Positions 1 through 12,985 of a stretch of DNA of 64,000 bases are shown here, one piece after another. The stretch is from positions 93,698,084-93,762,083 of the forward strand of contig NC_092091.1 in NCBI RefSeq assembly GCF_045679555.1, read 5' to 3'. How positions within the stretch are numbered: the first letter of the stretch is position 1; every line of letters starts with the position of its first letter. The translations under genes were made by a program, and so were the position numbers. Origin of the DNA: Salvelinus alpinus (taxonomy: Eukaryota > Chordata > Actinopteri > Salmoniformes > Salmonidae). A model generated the notes under the pieces. The model saw only the letters and a program-made list of their open reading frames with translations. It made no database searches and was not told where the DNA came from.

Positions 1-24
1 CCCTAGCGTCAAGACGGAATCTAG

Positions 25-279
25 ACGGTAGAATGTTCCCGTTAAACAGAATACAGGCGGTAGGATGTTCCCGTTAAACAGAATACAGACGGTAGGATGT
101 TCCCGTTAAACAGAATACAGACGGTAGGATGTTCCCGTTAAACAGAATACAGACGGTAGGATGTTCCCGTTAAACAGAATACAGAATGTAGACAGTAGAA
201 TGTTCCCGTTAAACAGAATACAGATGGTAGAATGTTCCCGTTAAACAGAATACAGACGGTAGGATGTTCCCGTTAAACA
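25..279. repeat. 32-bp minisatellite in melk intron
   Basis: About eight tandem copies of a 32-bp unit with the recurring core GATGTTCCCGTTAAACAG. Spacing was measured between successive GTTAAACAG cores, for example 41 and 73. The array ends about 15 bases before the pyrimidine tract and AG that open the melk penultimate coding exon, so it sits inside the preceding intron. Confidence 0.9.
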
Positions 280-296
280 GACTCTCCTCTCCCCAG

Positions 297-384
297 CTAT
301 ACTCTGAAGTGTCGTACCCAGGGGGACTTTGGGAAGGTGACCATGGCTTTTGAGCTGGAGGTGTGTCTACTGCACAGACCTGAG
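297..384 (+). CDS. melk: melk penultimate coding exon (KA1 domain)
   Basis: This 88-nt exon follows a pyrimidine-rich acceptor (CTCTCCTCTCCCCAG) and ends at GAG before GTACAT. After one carried-over base it encodes 29 residues including DFGKVTMAFELEVC, which I recognise as the C-terminal KA1 region of maternal embryonic leucine zipper kinase. MELK is a serine/threonine kinase of the AMPK-related family linked to cell-cycle progression, and its KA1 domain is an autoinhibitory, membrane-binding module. The exon ends in phase 0 and joins cleanly to the exon at 2295. Kinase-domain exons lie outside the window, to the left. The family call rests on remembered similarity to the vertebrate C terminus and on the expected neighbour pax5. 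Confidence 0.9.
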
Positions 385-477
385 GTACATATTGATTTCT
401 ACTGATCAGGTTATTGATGGTTAGTGTTGGTTATTGACCAGGCTCTTGCTGCCACAGTGGACCGCCCTATTGATTAT

Positions 478-517
478 TGATGTGTGTTGTAGGTGGTGGA
501 GTGAGGAGATGCAGGGA
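478..517 (+). other. duplicated melk acceptor and exon start (decoy)
   Basis: The stretch TGTGTGTTGTAG followed by GTGGTGGAGTGAGGAGA closely matches the true last-exon boundary at 2283-2312 (GCTGTGTGTTGTAG, then GTGGTGTGTGTGAGGAGA). It lies at the left edge of the intronic array and the true acceptor at the right edge. Used as an acceptor (AG at 491-492), it would give V-V-E and then TGA in the melk frame. I read it as a leftover copy of the exon edge from the duplication that founded the array. Confidence 0.75.
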
Positions 518-2262
518 TCACGTTATTGATTACTAACACCAGCAGGGATCAGGTTATTGATTACTAACACTCAGCAGGGATCACGTTATTGATAACTAAC
601 TTCCAGCAGGGATCACGTTATTGATAACTAACTTCCAGCAGGGATCACGTTATTGATAACTAACTTCCAGCAGGGATCACGTTATTGATAACTAACTTCC
701 AGCAATGATCACGTTATTGATAACTAACTTCCAGCAGGGATCACGTTATTGATAACTAACTTCCAGCAGGGATCACGTTATTGATTACTAACACTCAGCA
801 GGGATCACGTTATTGATAATTAACTTCCAGCAGGGATCACGTTATTGATTACTAACACTCAGCAAGGATCACGTTATTGATAACTAACTTCCAGCAGGGA
901 TCACGTTATTGATAACTAACTTCCAGCAGGGATCACGTTATTGATAACTAACTTCCAGCAGGGATCACGTTATTGATAACTAACTTCCAGCAGGGATCAC
1001 GTTATTGATAACTAACTTCCAGCAGGGATCACGTTATTGATTACTAACACTCAGCAGGGATCATGTTATTGATAATTAACTTCCAGCAGGGATCACGTTA
1101 TTGATTACTAACACTCAGCAAGGATCACGTTATTGATAACTAACTTCCAGCAGGGATCACGTTATTGATAACTAACTTCCAGCAGGGATCACGTTATTGA
1201 TAACTAACTTCCAGCAGGGATCACGTTATTGATTACTAACACTCAGCAGGGATCATGTTATTGATAATTAACTTCCAGCAGGGATCACGTTATTGATTAC
1301 TAACACTCAGCAAGGATCACGTTATTGATAACTAACTTCCAGCAGGGATCACGTTATTGATAACTAACTTCCAGCAGGGATCACGTTATTGATAACTAAC
1401 TTCCAGCAGGGATCACGTTATTGATAACTAACTTCCAGCAGGGATCACGTTATTGATAACTAACTTCCAGCAGGGATCACGTTATTGATAACTAACTTCC
1501 AGCAGGGATCACGTTATTGATAACTAACTTCCAGCAGGGATCACGTTATTGATTACTAACACTCAGCAGGGATCATGTTATTGATAATTAACTTCCAGCA
1601 GGGATCACGTTATTGATTACTAACACTCAGCAAGGATCACGTTATTGATAACTAACTTCCAGCAGGGATCACGTTATTGATAACTAACACTCAGCAAGGA
1701 TCACGTTATTGATAACTAACACTCAGCAGGGATCACGTTATTGATAACTAACTTCCAGCAGGGATCACGTTATTGATAACTAACTTCCAGCAGGGATCAC
1801 GTTATTGATAACTAACTTCCAGCAGGGATCACTTTATTGATTACTAACACCAGCAGGGATCACGTTATTGATAATTAACTTCCAGCAGGGATCACGTTAT
1901 TGATAATTAACTTCCAGCAGGGATCACGTTATTGATTACTAACACCCAGCAGGGATCAAGTTATTGATTACTAACACTCAGCAGGGATCACGTTATTGAT
2001 TACTAACACTCAGCAGGGATCACGTTATTGATTACTAACACTCAGCAGGGATCACGTTATTGATTACTAACTTCCAGCAGGGATCACGTTATTGATTACT
2101 AACACTCAGCAGGGATCACGTTATTGATAATTAACTTCCAGCAGGGATCACGTTATTGATTACTAACACTTAGCAGGGATCACGTTATTGATAATTAACT
2201 TCCAGCAGGGATCACGTTATTGATAATTAACTTCCAGCAGGGATCACGTTATTGATTATTGA
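510..2262. repeat. 32-bp minisatellite filling the last melk intron
   Basis: About 54 copies of a 32-bp unit. Two main variants alternate, one with TAACTAACTTCCAG and one with TTACTAACACTCAG, each followed by CAGGGATCACG. Blocks of variants recur in the same order, which implies multi-unit duplications. Every unit read on the melk strand carries a branch-point-like CTAAC and an AG, so the intron is a ladder of weak acceptor-like sites. The array makes up nearly the whole 1.9-kb intron. Confidence 0.95.
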
Positions 2263-2294
2263 TATTGATGGATGATTGATGCTGTGTGTTGTAG

Positions 2295-2384
2295 GTGGTG
2301 TGTGTGAGGAGACAGAGGCTGAAGGGAGACTCCTGGGTCTACAAACACCTGGTGGAGGACATCCTCTCTACGTCCAGCATCTAG
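2295..2384 (+). CDS. melk: melk terminal coding exon
   Basis: Ninety nucleotides in phase 0 after GTTGTAG encode 29 residues and a TAG stop at 2382-2384. The peptide includes VRRQRLKGDSWVYKHLVEDI, which matches the end of the MELK KA1 domain as I remember it in human MELK (RRQRLKGDAWVYKRLVEDIL). The final residues STSSI differ from mammals, as expected for a variable C terminus. The acceptor has a poor pyrimidine tract (TGCTGTGTGTTGTAG). Identification is firm because the two exons join in frame and both match the family. Confidence 0.92.
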   Translation: MVCVRRQRLKGDSWVYKHLVEDILSTSSI

Positions 2385-2489
2385 ACGTCACTACTTCCTG
2401 TCCAGGATGTCACATCCTGTCCACGTCCAGCACCTAAAGCCGGTGTCTTAACTAATTCCATGTAGGGCAGAGTGTCTGCAGGTTCACTT

Positions 2490-3184
2490 CAGATCTAGGA
2501 CCAGTCTCCATTTCCTCACCCTTAACTAGTGTAGTATAACTAGTCAGATCTAGGACCAGTCCATTTCCTCACCCTTAACTAGTATAGTATAACTAGTCAG
2601 ATCTAGGACCAGTCTCCATTTCCTCACCCTTAACTAGTGTAGTATAACTAGTCAGATCTAGGACCAGTCTCCATTTCCTCACCCTTAACTAGTATAGTAT
2701 AACTAGTCAGATCTAGGACCAGTCTCCATTTCCTCACCCTTAACTAGTATAGTATAACTAGTCAGATCTAGGACCAGTCTCCATTTCCTCAGCCTTAACT
2801 AGTGTAGTATAACTAGTCAGATCTAGGACCAGTCTCCATTTCCTCACCCTTAACTAGTGTAGTATAACTAGTCAGATCTAGGACCAGTCCATTTCCTCAG
2901 CCTTAACTAGTGTAGTATAACTAGTCAGATCTAGGACCAGTCTCCATTTCCTCACCCTTAACTAGTGTAGTATAACTAGTCAGATCTAGGACCAGTCTCC
3001 ATTTCCTCACCCTTAACTAGTATAGTATAACTAGTCAGATCTAGGACCAGTCTCCATTTCCTCACCCTTAACTAGTGTAGTATAACTAGTCAGATCTAGG
3101 AACAGTCTCCATTTCCTCACCCTTAACTAGTATAACTATAACTAGTAGGGGGATCTACATGAAAACTGACCTGAGATCAGTGTC
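2490..3184. repeat. 55-bp array inside a dispersed inverted-repeat element
   Basis: About twelve copies of a 55-bp unit (53 in copies lacking TC) with CAGATCTAGGACCAGT and paired ACTAGT sites. The left edge (CAGATCTAGGACCAG) and the right edge after the array (AACTGACCTGAGATCAG) match the ends of a short dispersed element. More intact copies of that element lie at 45926-46012 and 47248-47335. The array therefore looks like an internal expansion of one such insertion in the melk 3' UTR. Confidence 0.8.
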
Positions 3185-3310
3185 ACGTTTTATAAAATGT
3201 CAACTTCCTCTCTTTCACATGTGACATTCCTTTCCTCCTTAAACATGTTTCCCTTTAAGTGTGTCACGTTTTATTTTTATTGCGGTGTTACGGTATCATA
3301 GAGCCTTTTA

Positions 3311-4216
3311 ACTTCACAGAATAACAGTTACTGAAAGAATTAATACTTTACAGAATAACAGTTTACTGAAAGAATTAATACTTTACAGAATAACAGTTTA
3401 CTGAAAGAATTAATACTTTACAGAATAACAGTTTACTGAAAGAATTAATACTTTACAGAATAACAGTGTACTGAAAGAATTAATACTTTACAGAATAACA
3501 GTTTACTGAAAGAATTAATACTTTACAGAATAACAGTTTACTGAAAGAATTAATACTTTACATATGAACAGTTTACTGAAAGAATTAATACTTTACATAT
3601 GAACAGTTTACTGAAAGAATTAATACTTTACATATGAACAGTTTACTGAAAGCATTAATACTTTACAGAATAACAGTTTACTGAAAGCATTAATACTTTA
3701 CAGATTAACAGTTTACTGAAAGAATTAATACTTTACAGATTAACAGTTTACTGAAAGTGTTAATAATTTACAGAATAATAGTTTACTGAAAGCATTAATA
3801 CTTTACAGATTAACAGTTTACTGAAAGAATTAATACTTTACAGAATAACAGTTTGCTGAAAGTGTTAATACTTTACAGAATAACAGTTTACTGAAAGTGT
3901 TAATACTTTACAGATTAACAGTTTACTGAAAGCGTTAATACTTTGCAGATTAACAGTTTACTGAAATAATTAATACTTTACAGAATAGCAGTTTACTGAA
4001 AGAATTAATACTTTACAGAATAGCAGTTTACTGAAAGAATTAATACTTTACAGAATAGCAGTTTACTGAAAGAATTAATACTTTACAGAATAGCAGTTTA
4101 CTGAAAGAATTAATACTTTACAGAATAACAGTTTACTGAAAGAATTAATACTTTACAGAATAACAGTTTACTGAAAGAATTAATACTTTACAGATTAACA
4201 GTTTACTGAAAGCATT
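3311..4216. repeat. 36-bp AT-rich minisatellite in melk 3' UTR
   Basis: About 25 copies of a 36-bp unit with the core ACAGTTTACTGAAAGAAT. Variants (ACATATGAACAG, ACAGATTAACAG, ACAGAATAGCAG) are clustered, showing stepwise local spread. The last copy runs into the first candidate polyadenylation signal. Confidence 0.92.
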
Positions 4217-4222
4217 AATAAA
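4217..4222 (+). terminator. candidate proximal melk poly(A) signal
   Basis: AATAAA created where the final 36-bp repeat unit meets unique sequence, followed by CGTTGTTTGTAAAT as a GT-rich downstream element. It is about 1.8 kb after the stop codon. Confidence 0.4.
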
Positions 4223-4370
4223 ACGTTGTTTGTAAATATACCAGTAATAGGATTCCCAATTTACTTGTTTCTCTATCATGTATTTTACTTTTGTAGGAGA
4301 AATGTTGTTTTAACTATAGTATGTTTTCCTGGTTTTCAGTAAGATTTATGTTAATATTGTAAAGGAACAA

Positions 4371-4376
4371 AATAAA
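4371..4376 (+). terminator. candidate distal melk poly(A) signal
   Basis: AATAAA followed within ten bases by GTTTGTGTTC, a good GT-rich downstream element. It lies in unique sequence between two arrays and is the better of the two candidates. Confidence 0.5.
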
Positions 4377-4399
4377 TGGAGTTTGTGTTCATGTTGACT

Positions 4400-6616
4400 G
4401 TTTCTGGAGAGAGAACCACTGTAGAAATATTACACTAGATGGGACTCACTGTGTAGAAATATATTACACTAGATGGGACTCACTGTGTAGAAATATTATA
4501 CTAGATGGGACTCACTGTGTAGAAATATTATACTAGATGGGAACCACTGTGTAGAAATATTATACTAGATGGGAACCACTGTGTAGAAATATATTATACT
4601 AGATGGGAACCACTGTGTAGAAATATATTACACTAGATGGGAACCACTGTAGAAATATTATACTAGATGGGACTCGCTGTGTAGAAATATTAAACTAGAT
4701 GGGACTCGCTGTGTAGAAATATTACACTAGATGGGACTCGCTGTGTAGAAATATTACACTAGATGGGACTCGCTGTGTAGAAATATTACACTAGATGGGA
4801 CTCACTATGTAAAACATATTACACTAGATGGGACCCACTGTGTAGAAATATTACCCTAGATGGGTCTCACTGTGTAGAAATATTACACTAGATGGGACTC
4901 ACTGTGTAGAAATATTACACTAGATGGGACTCACTATGTAAAACATCAAACTAGATGGGTCTCACTGTGTAGAAATATTAAACTAGATGGGACTCACTGT
5001 GTAGAAATATATTACACTAGATGGGACTCGCTGTGTAGAAATATTAAACTAGATGGGACTCGCTGTGTAGAAATATTACACTAGATGGGACTCGCTGTGT
5101 AGAAATATTACACTAGATGGGACTCACTGTGTAGAAATATTACACTAGATGGGACTCACTGTGTAGAAATATAATACACTAGATGGGACTCACTGTGTAG
5201 AAATATATTAAACTAGATGGGACTCACTGTGTAGAAATATTACCCTAGATGGGACTCGCTGTGTAGAAATATATTACACTAGATGGGACTCACTGTGTAG
5301 AAATATTACACTAGATGGGACTCACTATGTAAAACATATTACACTAGATGGGACTCACTGTGTAGAAATATTACACTAGATGGGTCTCACTGTGTAGAAA
5401 TATTACACTAGATGGGACTCACTATGTAAAACATATTACACTAGATGGGACTCACTGTGTAGAAATATTACACTAGATGGGACTCGCTGTGTAAAACATC
5501 AAACTAGATGGGACTCACTGTGTAGAAATATATTACACTAGATGGGACTCGCTGTGTAGAAATATTACACTAGATGGGACTCGCTGTGTAGAAATATTAC
5601 ACTAGATGGGACTCACTATGTAAAACATATTACACTAGATGGGACCCACTGTGTAGAAATATTACCCTAGATGGGTCTCACTGTGTAGAAATATTACACT
5701 AGATGGGACTCACTGTGTAGAAATATTACACTAGATGGGACTCACTATGTAAAACATCAAACTAGATGGGTCTCACTGTGTAGAAATATTAAACTAGATG
5801 GGACTCACTGTGTAGAAATATATTACACTAGATGGGACTCGCTGTGTAGAAATATTAAACTAGATGGGACTCGCTGTGTAGAAATATTACACTAGATGGG
5901 ACTCGCTGTGTAGAAATATTACACTAGATGGGACTCACTGTGTAGAAATATTACACTAGATGGGACTCACTGTGTAGAAATATAATACACTAGATGGGAC
6001 TCACTGTGTAGAAATATATTAAACTAGATGGGACTCACTGTGTAGAAATATTACCCTAGATGGGACTCGCTGTGTAGAAATATATTACACTAGATGGGAC
6101 TCACTGTGTAGAAATATTACACTAGATGGGACTCACTATGTAAAACATATTACACTAGATGGGACTCACTGTGTAGAAATATTACACTAGATGGGTCTCA
6201 CTGTGTAGAAATATTACACTAGATGGGACTCACTATGTAAAACATATTACACTAGATGGGACTCACTGTGTAGAAATATTACACTAGATGGGACTCGCTG
6301 TGTAAAACATCAAACTAGATGGGTCTCACTGTGTAGAAATATTAAACTAGATGGGACTCACTGTGTAGAAATATTACACTAGATGGGACTCACTGTGTGG
6401 AAATATTACACTAGATGGGTCTTACTGTGTAGAAATATCAAACTAGATGGGACTCGCTGTGTAAAACATCAAACTAGATGGGACTCACTGTGTAGAAATA
6501 TTAAACTAGATGGGACTCACTGTCTAGAAATATTACACTAGATGGGACTCACTGTCTAGAAATATTACACTAGATGGGACTCACTGTCTAGAAATATTAC
6601 ACTAGATGGAGCTCAC
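4400..6616. repeat. 32-bp minisatellite with 811-bp higher-order duplication
   Basis: About 68 copies of a 32-34 bp unit with GGGACTCACTGTGTAGAA and CACTAGAT. Rare variants recur at a fixed distance. GGACCCACTG occurs at 4831 and 5642, and the variant TCACTATGTAAAACATC occurs at 4931 and 5742. This shows a large tandem duplication of about 811 bp within the array. It starts directly downstream of the predicted melk 3' end. Confidence 0.95.
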
Positions 6617-6699
6617 TGTGCTCATGTTGACAAGTTAAATACAGGTTTAATAACAGTTAAAAACAAATAACACATCATGAATATTAACTTAATGATAAT

Positions 6700-9600
6700 C
6701 TTTATAGCCTAAAATCTCTATAATGAGGATGGTTATAGTGTAATGTATTCACTAGGAACCTAAAGGCTGTATAATGAGGATGGTTATAGTGTAATGTATT
6801 CACTAGGAACTTAAAGGCTGTATAATGAGGATGGTTATAGTGTAATGTATTCACTAGGAACCTAAAGCCTGTATAATGAGGATGGCTATAGTGTAATGTA
6901 TTCACTAGGAACCTAAAGCCTGTATAATGAGGATGGTTATAGTGTAATGTATTCACTAGGAACCCAAATGCTGTATAATGAGGATGGTTATAGTGTAATG
7001 TATTCACTAGGAACCTAAAGGCTGTATAATGAGGATGGCTATAGTGTAATGTATTCACTAGGAACCTAAAGGCTGTATAATGAGGATGGCTATAGTGTAA
7101 TGTATTTACTAGGAACCTAAAGGCTGTATAATGAGGATGGTTATAGTGTAATGTATTCACTAGGAACCTAAAGGCTCTATAATGAGGATGGTTATAGTGT
7201 AATGTATTCACTAGGAACCTAAAGGCTGTATAATGAGGATGGTTATAGTGTAATGTATTCACTAGGAACCTAAAGGCTGTATAATGAGGATGGCTATAGT
7301 GTAATGTATTCACTAGGAACCTAAAGGCTGTATAATGAGGATGGTTATAGTGTAAGGTATTCACTAGGAACCTAAAGGCTGTATAATGAGGATGGCTATA
7401 GTGTAATATATTCACTAGGAACCTAAAGGCTGTATAATGAGGATGGCTATAGTGTAATATATTCACTAGGAACCTAAAGGCTGTTTAATGAGGATAGTTA
7501 TAATCTATAAAGGAGACCAGAGGTGTATTCACTAGGAACCTAAAGGCTGTATAATGAGGATAGTTATAGTGTATAAAGGAGACCAGAGGTGTATTCACTA
7601 GGAACCTAAAGGCTCTATAATGAGGATAGTTATAGTGTATAAAGGAGACCAGAGGTGTATTCACTAGGAACCTAAAGGCTGTATAATGAGGATAGTTATA
7701 GTCTATAAAGGAGACCAGAGGTGTATTCACTAGGAACCTAAAGGCTGTATAATGAGGATGGCTATAGTGTAATGTATTCACTAGGAACCTAAAGGCTTTA
7801 TAATGAGGATAGTTATAGTCTATAAAGGAGACCAGAGGTGTATTCACTAGGAACCTAAAGGCTGTATAATGAGGATGGCTATAGTCTATAAAGAAGACCA
7901 GAGGTGTATTCACTAGGAACCTAAAGGCTGTATAATGAGGATGGTTATAGTCTATAAAGGAGACCAGAGGTGTATTCACTAGGAACCTAAAGGCTGTATA
8001 ATGAGGATGGTTATAGTCTATAAAGGAGACCAGAGGTGTATTCACTAGGAACCTAAAGGCTGTTTAATGAGGATAGTTATAGTCTATAAAGGAGACCAGA
8101 GGTGTATTCACTAGGACCCTAAAGGCTCTATAATGAGGATAGTTATAGTCTATAAAGGAGAACAGAGGTGTATTCACTAGGACCCTAAAGGCTCTATAAT
8201 GAGGATGGTTATAGTCTATAAAGGAGACCAGAGGTGTATTCACTAGGACCCTAAAGGCTTTATAATGAGGATGGTTATAGTGTAATGTATTCACTAGGAA
8301 CCTAAAGGCTGTATAATGAGGATGGTTATAGTGTAATATATTCACTAGGAACCTAAAGGCTGTATAATGAGGATAGTTATAGTCTATAAAGGAGACCAGA
8401 GGTGTATTCACTAGGACCCTAAAGGCTCTATAATGAGGATGGTTATAGTGTAATGTATTCACTAGGAACCTAAAGGCTCTATAATGAGGATAGTTATAGT
8501 GTAATGTATTCACTAGGAACCTAAAGGCTGTATAATGAGGATGGCTATAGTGTAATGTATTCACTAGGAACCTAAAGGCTGTATAATGAGGATGGCTATA
8601 GTGTAAGGTATTCACTAGGAACCTAAAGGCTGTATAATGAGGATGGCTATAGTGTAAGGTATTCACTAGGAACCTAAAGGCTGTATAATGAGGATGGTTA
8701 TAGTGTAATATATTCACTAGGAACCTAAAGGCTGTATAATGAGGATGGTTATAGTGTAATGTATTAACTAGGAACCTAAAGGCTGTATAATGAGGATGGT
8801 TATAGTGTAATGTATTAACTAGGAACCTAAAGGCTGTATAATGAGGATGGCTATAGTGTAATATATTCACTAGGAACCTAAAGGCTGTATAATGAGGATG
8901 GCTATAGTGTAATATATTCACTAGGAACCTAAAGGCTGTTTAATGAGGATAGTTATAGTCTATAAAGGAGACCAGAGGTGTATTCACTAGGAACCTAAAG
9001 GCTGTATAATGAGGATGGCTATAGTCTATAAAGGAGACCAGAGGTGTATTCACTAGGAACCTAAAGGCTGTATAATGAGGATAGTTATAGTCTATAAAGG
9101 AGACCAGAGGTGTATTCACTAGGAACCCAAAGGCTGTATAATGAGGATAGTTATAGTCTATAAAGGAGACCAGAGGTGTATTCACTAGGAACCTAAAGGC
9201 TGTATAATGAGGATGGCTATAGTGTATACAGGAGACCAGAGGTGTATTCACTAGGAACCTAAAGGCTGTATAATGAGGATAGTTATAGTCTATAAAGGAG
9301 ACCAGAGGTGTATTCACTAGGACCCTAAAGGCTCTATAATGAGGATGGTTATAGTCTATAAAGGAGACCAGAGGTGTATTCACTAGGACCCTAAAGGCTC
9401 TATAATGAGGATGGTTATAGTGTAATGTATTCACTAGGAACCTAAAGGCTCTATAATGAGGATGGTTATAGTGTAATGTATTCACTAGGAACCTAAAGGC
9501 TGTATAATGAGGATGTCTATAGTGTAATGTATTCACTAGGAACCTAAAGGCTGTATAATGAGGATGGCTATAGTGTAAGGTATTCACTAGGAACCTAAAG

Positions 9601-9860
9601 GCTGTATAATGAGGATGGCTATAGTGTAAGGTATTCACTAGGAACCTAAAGGCTGTATAATGAGGATGGTTATAGTGTAATATATTCACTAGGAACCTAA
9701 AGGCTGTATAATGAGGATGGTTATAGTCTATAAAGGAGACCAGAGGTGTATACACTAGGAACCTAAAGGCTGTATAATGAGGATGGTTATAGTGTAAGGT
9801 ATTCACTAGGAACCTAAAGGCTGTATAATGAGGATGGTTATAGTGTAATATATTCACTAG
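6700..9860. repeat. 51/66-bp composite minisatellite
   Basis: A 51-bp unit (GGAACCTAAAGGCTGTATAA, then GAGGATGG and TATAGTGTAATGTATTCACTA) alternates with a 66-bp form that has CTATAAAGGAGACCAGAGG in place of GTAATG. Both lengths are divisible by three. The minus strand therefore reads open for up to 305 codons (for example 9857-8940), giving 17- and 22-residue repeats rich in H, Y, F and P. There is no start context, splice signal or non-repeat domain, so I treat the open frames as by-products. Confidence 0.93.
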
Positions 9861-9976
9861 GAACCTAAAGGGGAGGGAACCTAAAGGGGAGGGAACCTAA
9901 AGGGGAGGGAACCTAAAGGGGAGGGAACCTAAAGGGGAGGGAACCTAAAGGGGAGGGAACCTAAAGCGGAGGGAAC
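9861..9976. repeat. 16-bp repeat derived from the preceding unit
   Basis: Seven copies of GGAACCTAAAGGGGAG. The first ten bases equal the start of the neighbouring 51-bp unit, so this short array was spun off from the last copy of it. The last copy continues as GGGAACTTCCTGAATTTGTC, which belongs to the following sequence. Confidence 0.88.
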
Positions 9977-11166
<1,190 letters not shown>

Positions 11167-11170
<4 letters not shown>

Positions 11171-11339
11171 CTCTTTACACAATGAGCCTAATTCTGATTC
11201 CACGATGTTCCTGACACCAGTCCATTACTCTTCTATCCAGGCAGTGAAATCTATGGGGTCACACATCGGGGAGAAGGGCAGAGCATATACATACCTGCTG
11301 TCACAGAAGACATTATGGCACAGCTGCAAAGAAGGGTCC
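11167..11339. other. unique spacer
   Basis: Non-repetitive sequence between the CT tract and the 57-bp array. No splice-bounded open frame, RNA gene or element ends are visible. Confidence 0.4.
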
Positions 11340-12722
11340 TCTATCCACCTCTATGGGCTGGTCTTTCTCACTACTCTCCTGTCCAGCCTGTGGCCCTCTA
11401 TTCACCTCTATGGGCTGGTCTTTCTCTATACTCTCCTGTCCAGCCTGTGGCCCTCTATCCACCTCTATGGGCTGGTCTTTCTCTATACTCTCCTGTCCAG
11501 CCTGTGGCCCTCTATCCACCTCTATGGGCTGGTCTTTCTCTATACTCTCCTGTCCAGCCTGTAGCCCTCTATCCACCTCTATGGGCTGGTCTTTCTCTAT
11601 ACTCTCCTGTCCAGCCTGTGGCCCTCTATCCACCTCTATGGGCTGGTCTTTCTCTATACTCTCCTGTCCAGCCTGTGGCCCTCTATCCACCTCTATGGGC
11701 TGGTCTTTGTCTATACTCTCCTGTTCAGCCTGTAGCCCTCTATCCACCTCTATGGGCTGGTCTTTCTCTCTACTCTCCTGTCCAGCATGTAGCCCTCTAT
11801 CCACCTCTATGGGCTGGTCTTTCTCTATACTCTCCTGTCCAGCCTGTAGCCCTCTATCCACCTCTATGGGCTGGTTTTCTCTACACTCCCCTGTCCAGCC
11901 TGTAGCCCCCTATCCACCTCTATGGGCTGGTCTTTCTTTATACTCTCCTGTCCAGCCTGTAGCCCTCTATCCACCTCTATGGGCTGGTCTTTCTCTCTAC
12001 TCCCCTGTTCAGCCTGTAGCCCTCTATCCACCTCTATGGGCTGGTCTTTCTCTCTACTCTCCTGTCCAGCATGTAGCCTTCTATCCACCTCTATGGGCTG
12101 GTCTTTCTCTATACTCTCCTGTCCAGCCTGTAGCCTACTATCCACCTCTATGGGCTGGTTTTCTCTATACTCCCCTGTTCAGCCTGTAGCCCTCTATCCA
12201 CCTCTATGGGCTGGTCTTTCTCTCTACTCTCCTGTCCAGCCTGTGTCCCTCTATCCACCTCTATGGGCTGGTCTTCTCTATACTCTCCTGTCCAGCCTGT
12301 AACCCTCTATCCACCTCTATGGGCTTGTCTTTCTCTATACTCTCCTGTCCAGTCTGTAGCCCTCTATCCACCTCTATGGGCTGGTCTTTCTCTCTACTCT
12401 CCTGTCCAGCCTGTGGCCCTCTATCCACCTCTATGGGCTGGTCTTTCTCTCTACTCTCCTGTCCAGCCTGTAGCCCTCTATCCACCTCTATGGGCTTGTC
12501 TTTCTCTATACTCTCCTGTCCAGCCTGTAGCCCTCTATCCACCTCTATGGGCTGGTCTTTCTCTCTACTCTTCTGTCCAGCCTGTAGCCCTCTATCCACC
12601 TCTATGGGCTGGTCTTTCTCTCTACTCTTCTGTCCAGCCTGTAGCCCTCTATCCACCTCTATGGGCTGGTCTTTCTCTCTACTCGCCTGTCCAGCCTGTA
12701 GCCCTCTATCCACCTCTATGTG
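11340..12722. repeat. 57-bp minisatellite
   Basis: About 24 copies of a 57-bp unit with GGGCTGGTCTTTCTCTATAC, CCTGTCCAGCCTGTAG and CCTCTATCCACCTCTAT. The unit length is 19 codons and lacks stops in several frames on both strands, giving overlapping repeat-only open frames that are not credible genes. Sporadic one-base deletions (GGTTTTCTC, GGTCTTCTC) shift the frames within the array. Confidence 0.95.
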
Positions 12723-12985
12723 GCGTTAGGACTCAGTCACATGTCTTGCCCATCCAACAAAGAAGACCAATCAACCAATCCAGGCTCTTTACAGGTGAAA
12801 CCAGTATGTTGAAAGATGCTCATTAGGCTGCATAGCTTTCACCTGGTCAGTCAGTTTTTCATAGGAGAAGAGAGGAGGACAGACTTGAATAGTCAACTGA
12901 TGGGAAAAGCCTGTGTATTTGACAGCTACAGTTTAATCTAATGAAAACACGTGGCCTCTTCATTCAGACCCTCCATTGGACAACC
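12723..12985. other. unique spacer
   Basis: About 260 bases of single-copy sequence with no recognisable gene or element. It ends in the seed of the next array (AGCAGCTATTCAC). Confidence 0.4.

Larger units (their letters stand above)
2385..4395 (+). other. melk: melk 3' UTR (predicted extent)
   Basis: Sequence from the melk stop to the second of two candidate polyadenylation signals. It carries two minisatellites (2490-3184 and 3311-4216), so the 2-kb UTR is mostly tandem repeat. The end point is inferred from AATAAA at 4371 followed by a GT-rich stretch. Use of the earlier signal at 4217 would shorten it by about 150 bases. Confidence 0.55.

Noticed and set aside
6702-9857. Minus-strand open frames with repeated HPHYTAFRFLVN-type units
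   Set aside because: The period is divisible by three and there is no stop in this frame. No unique domain, promoter or splice evidence.
11313-12826. Overlapping open frames in the 57-bp array on both strands
   Set aside because: All are repeat translations of the same unit in different frames.
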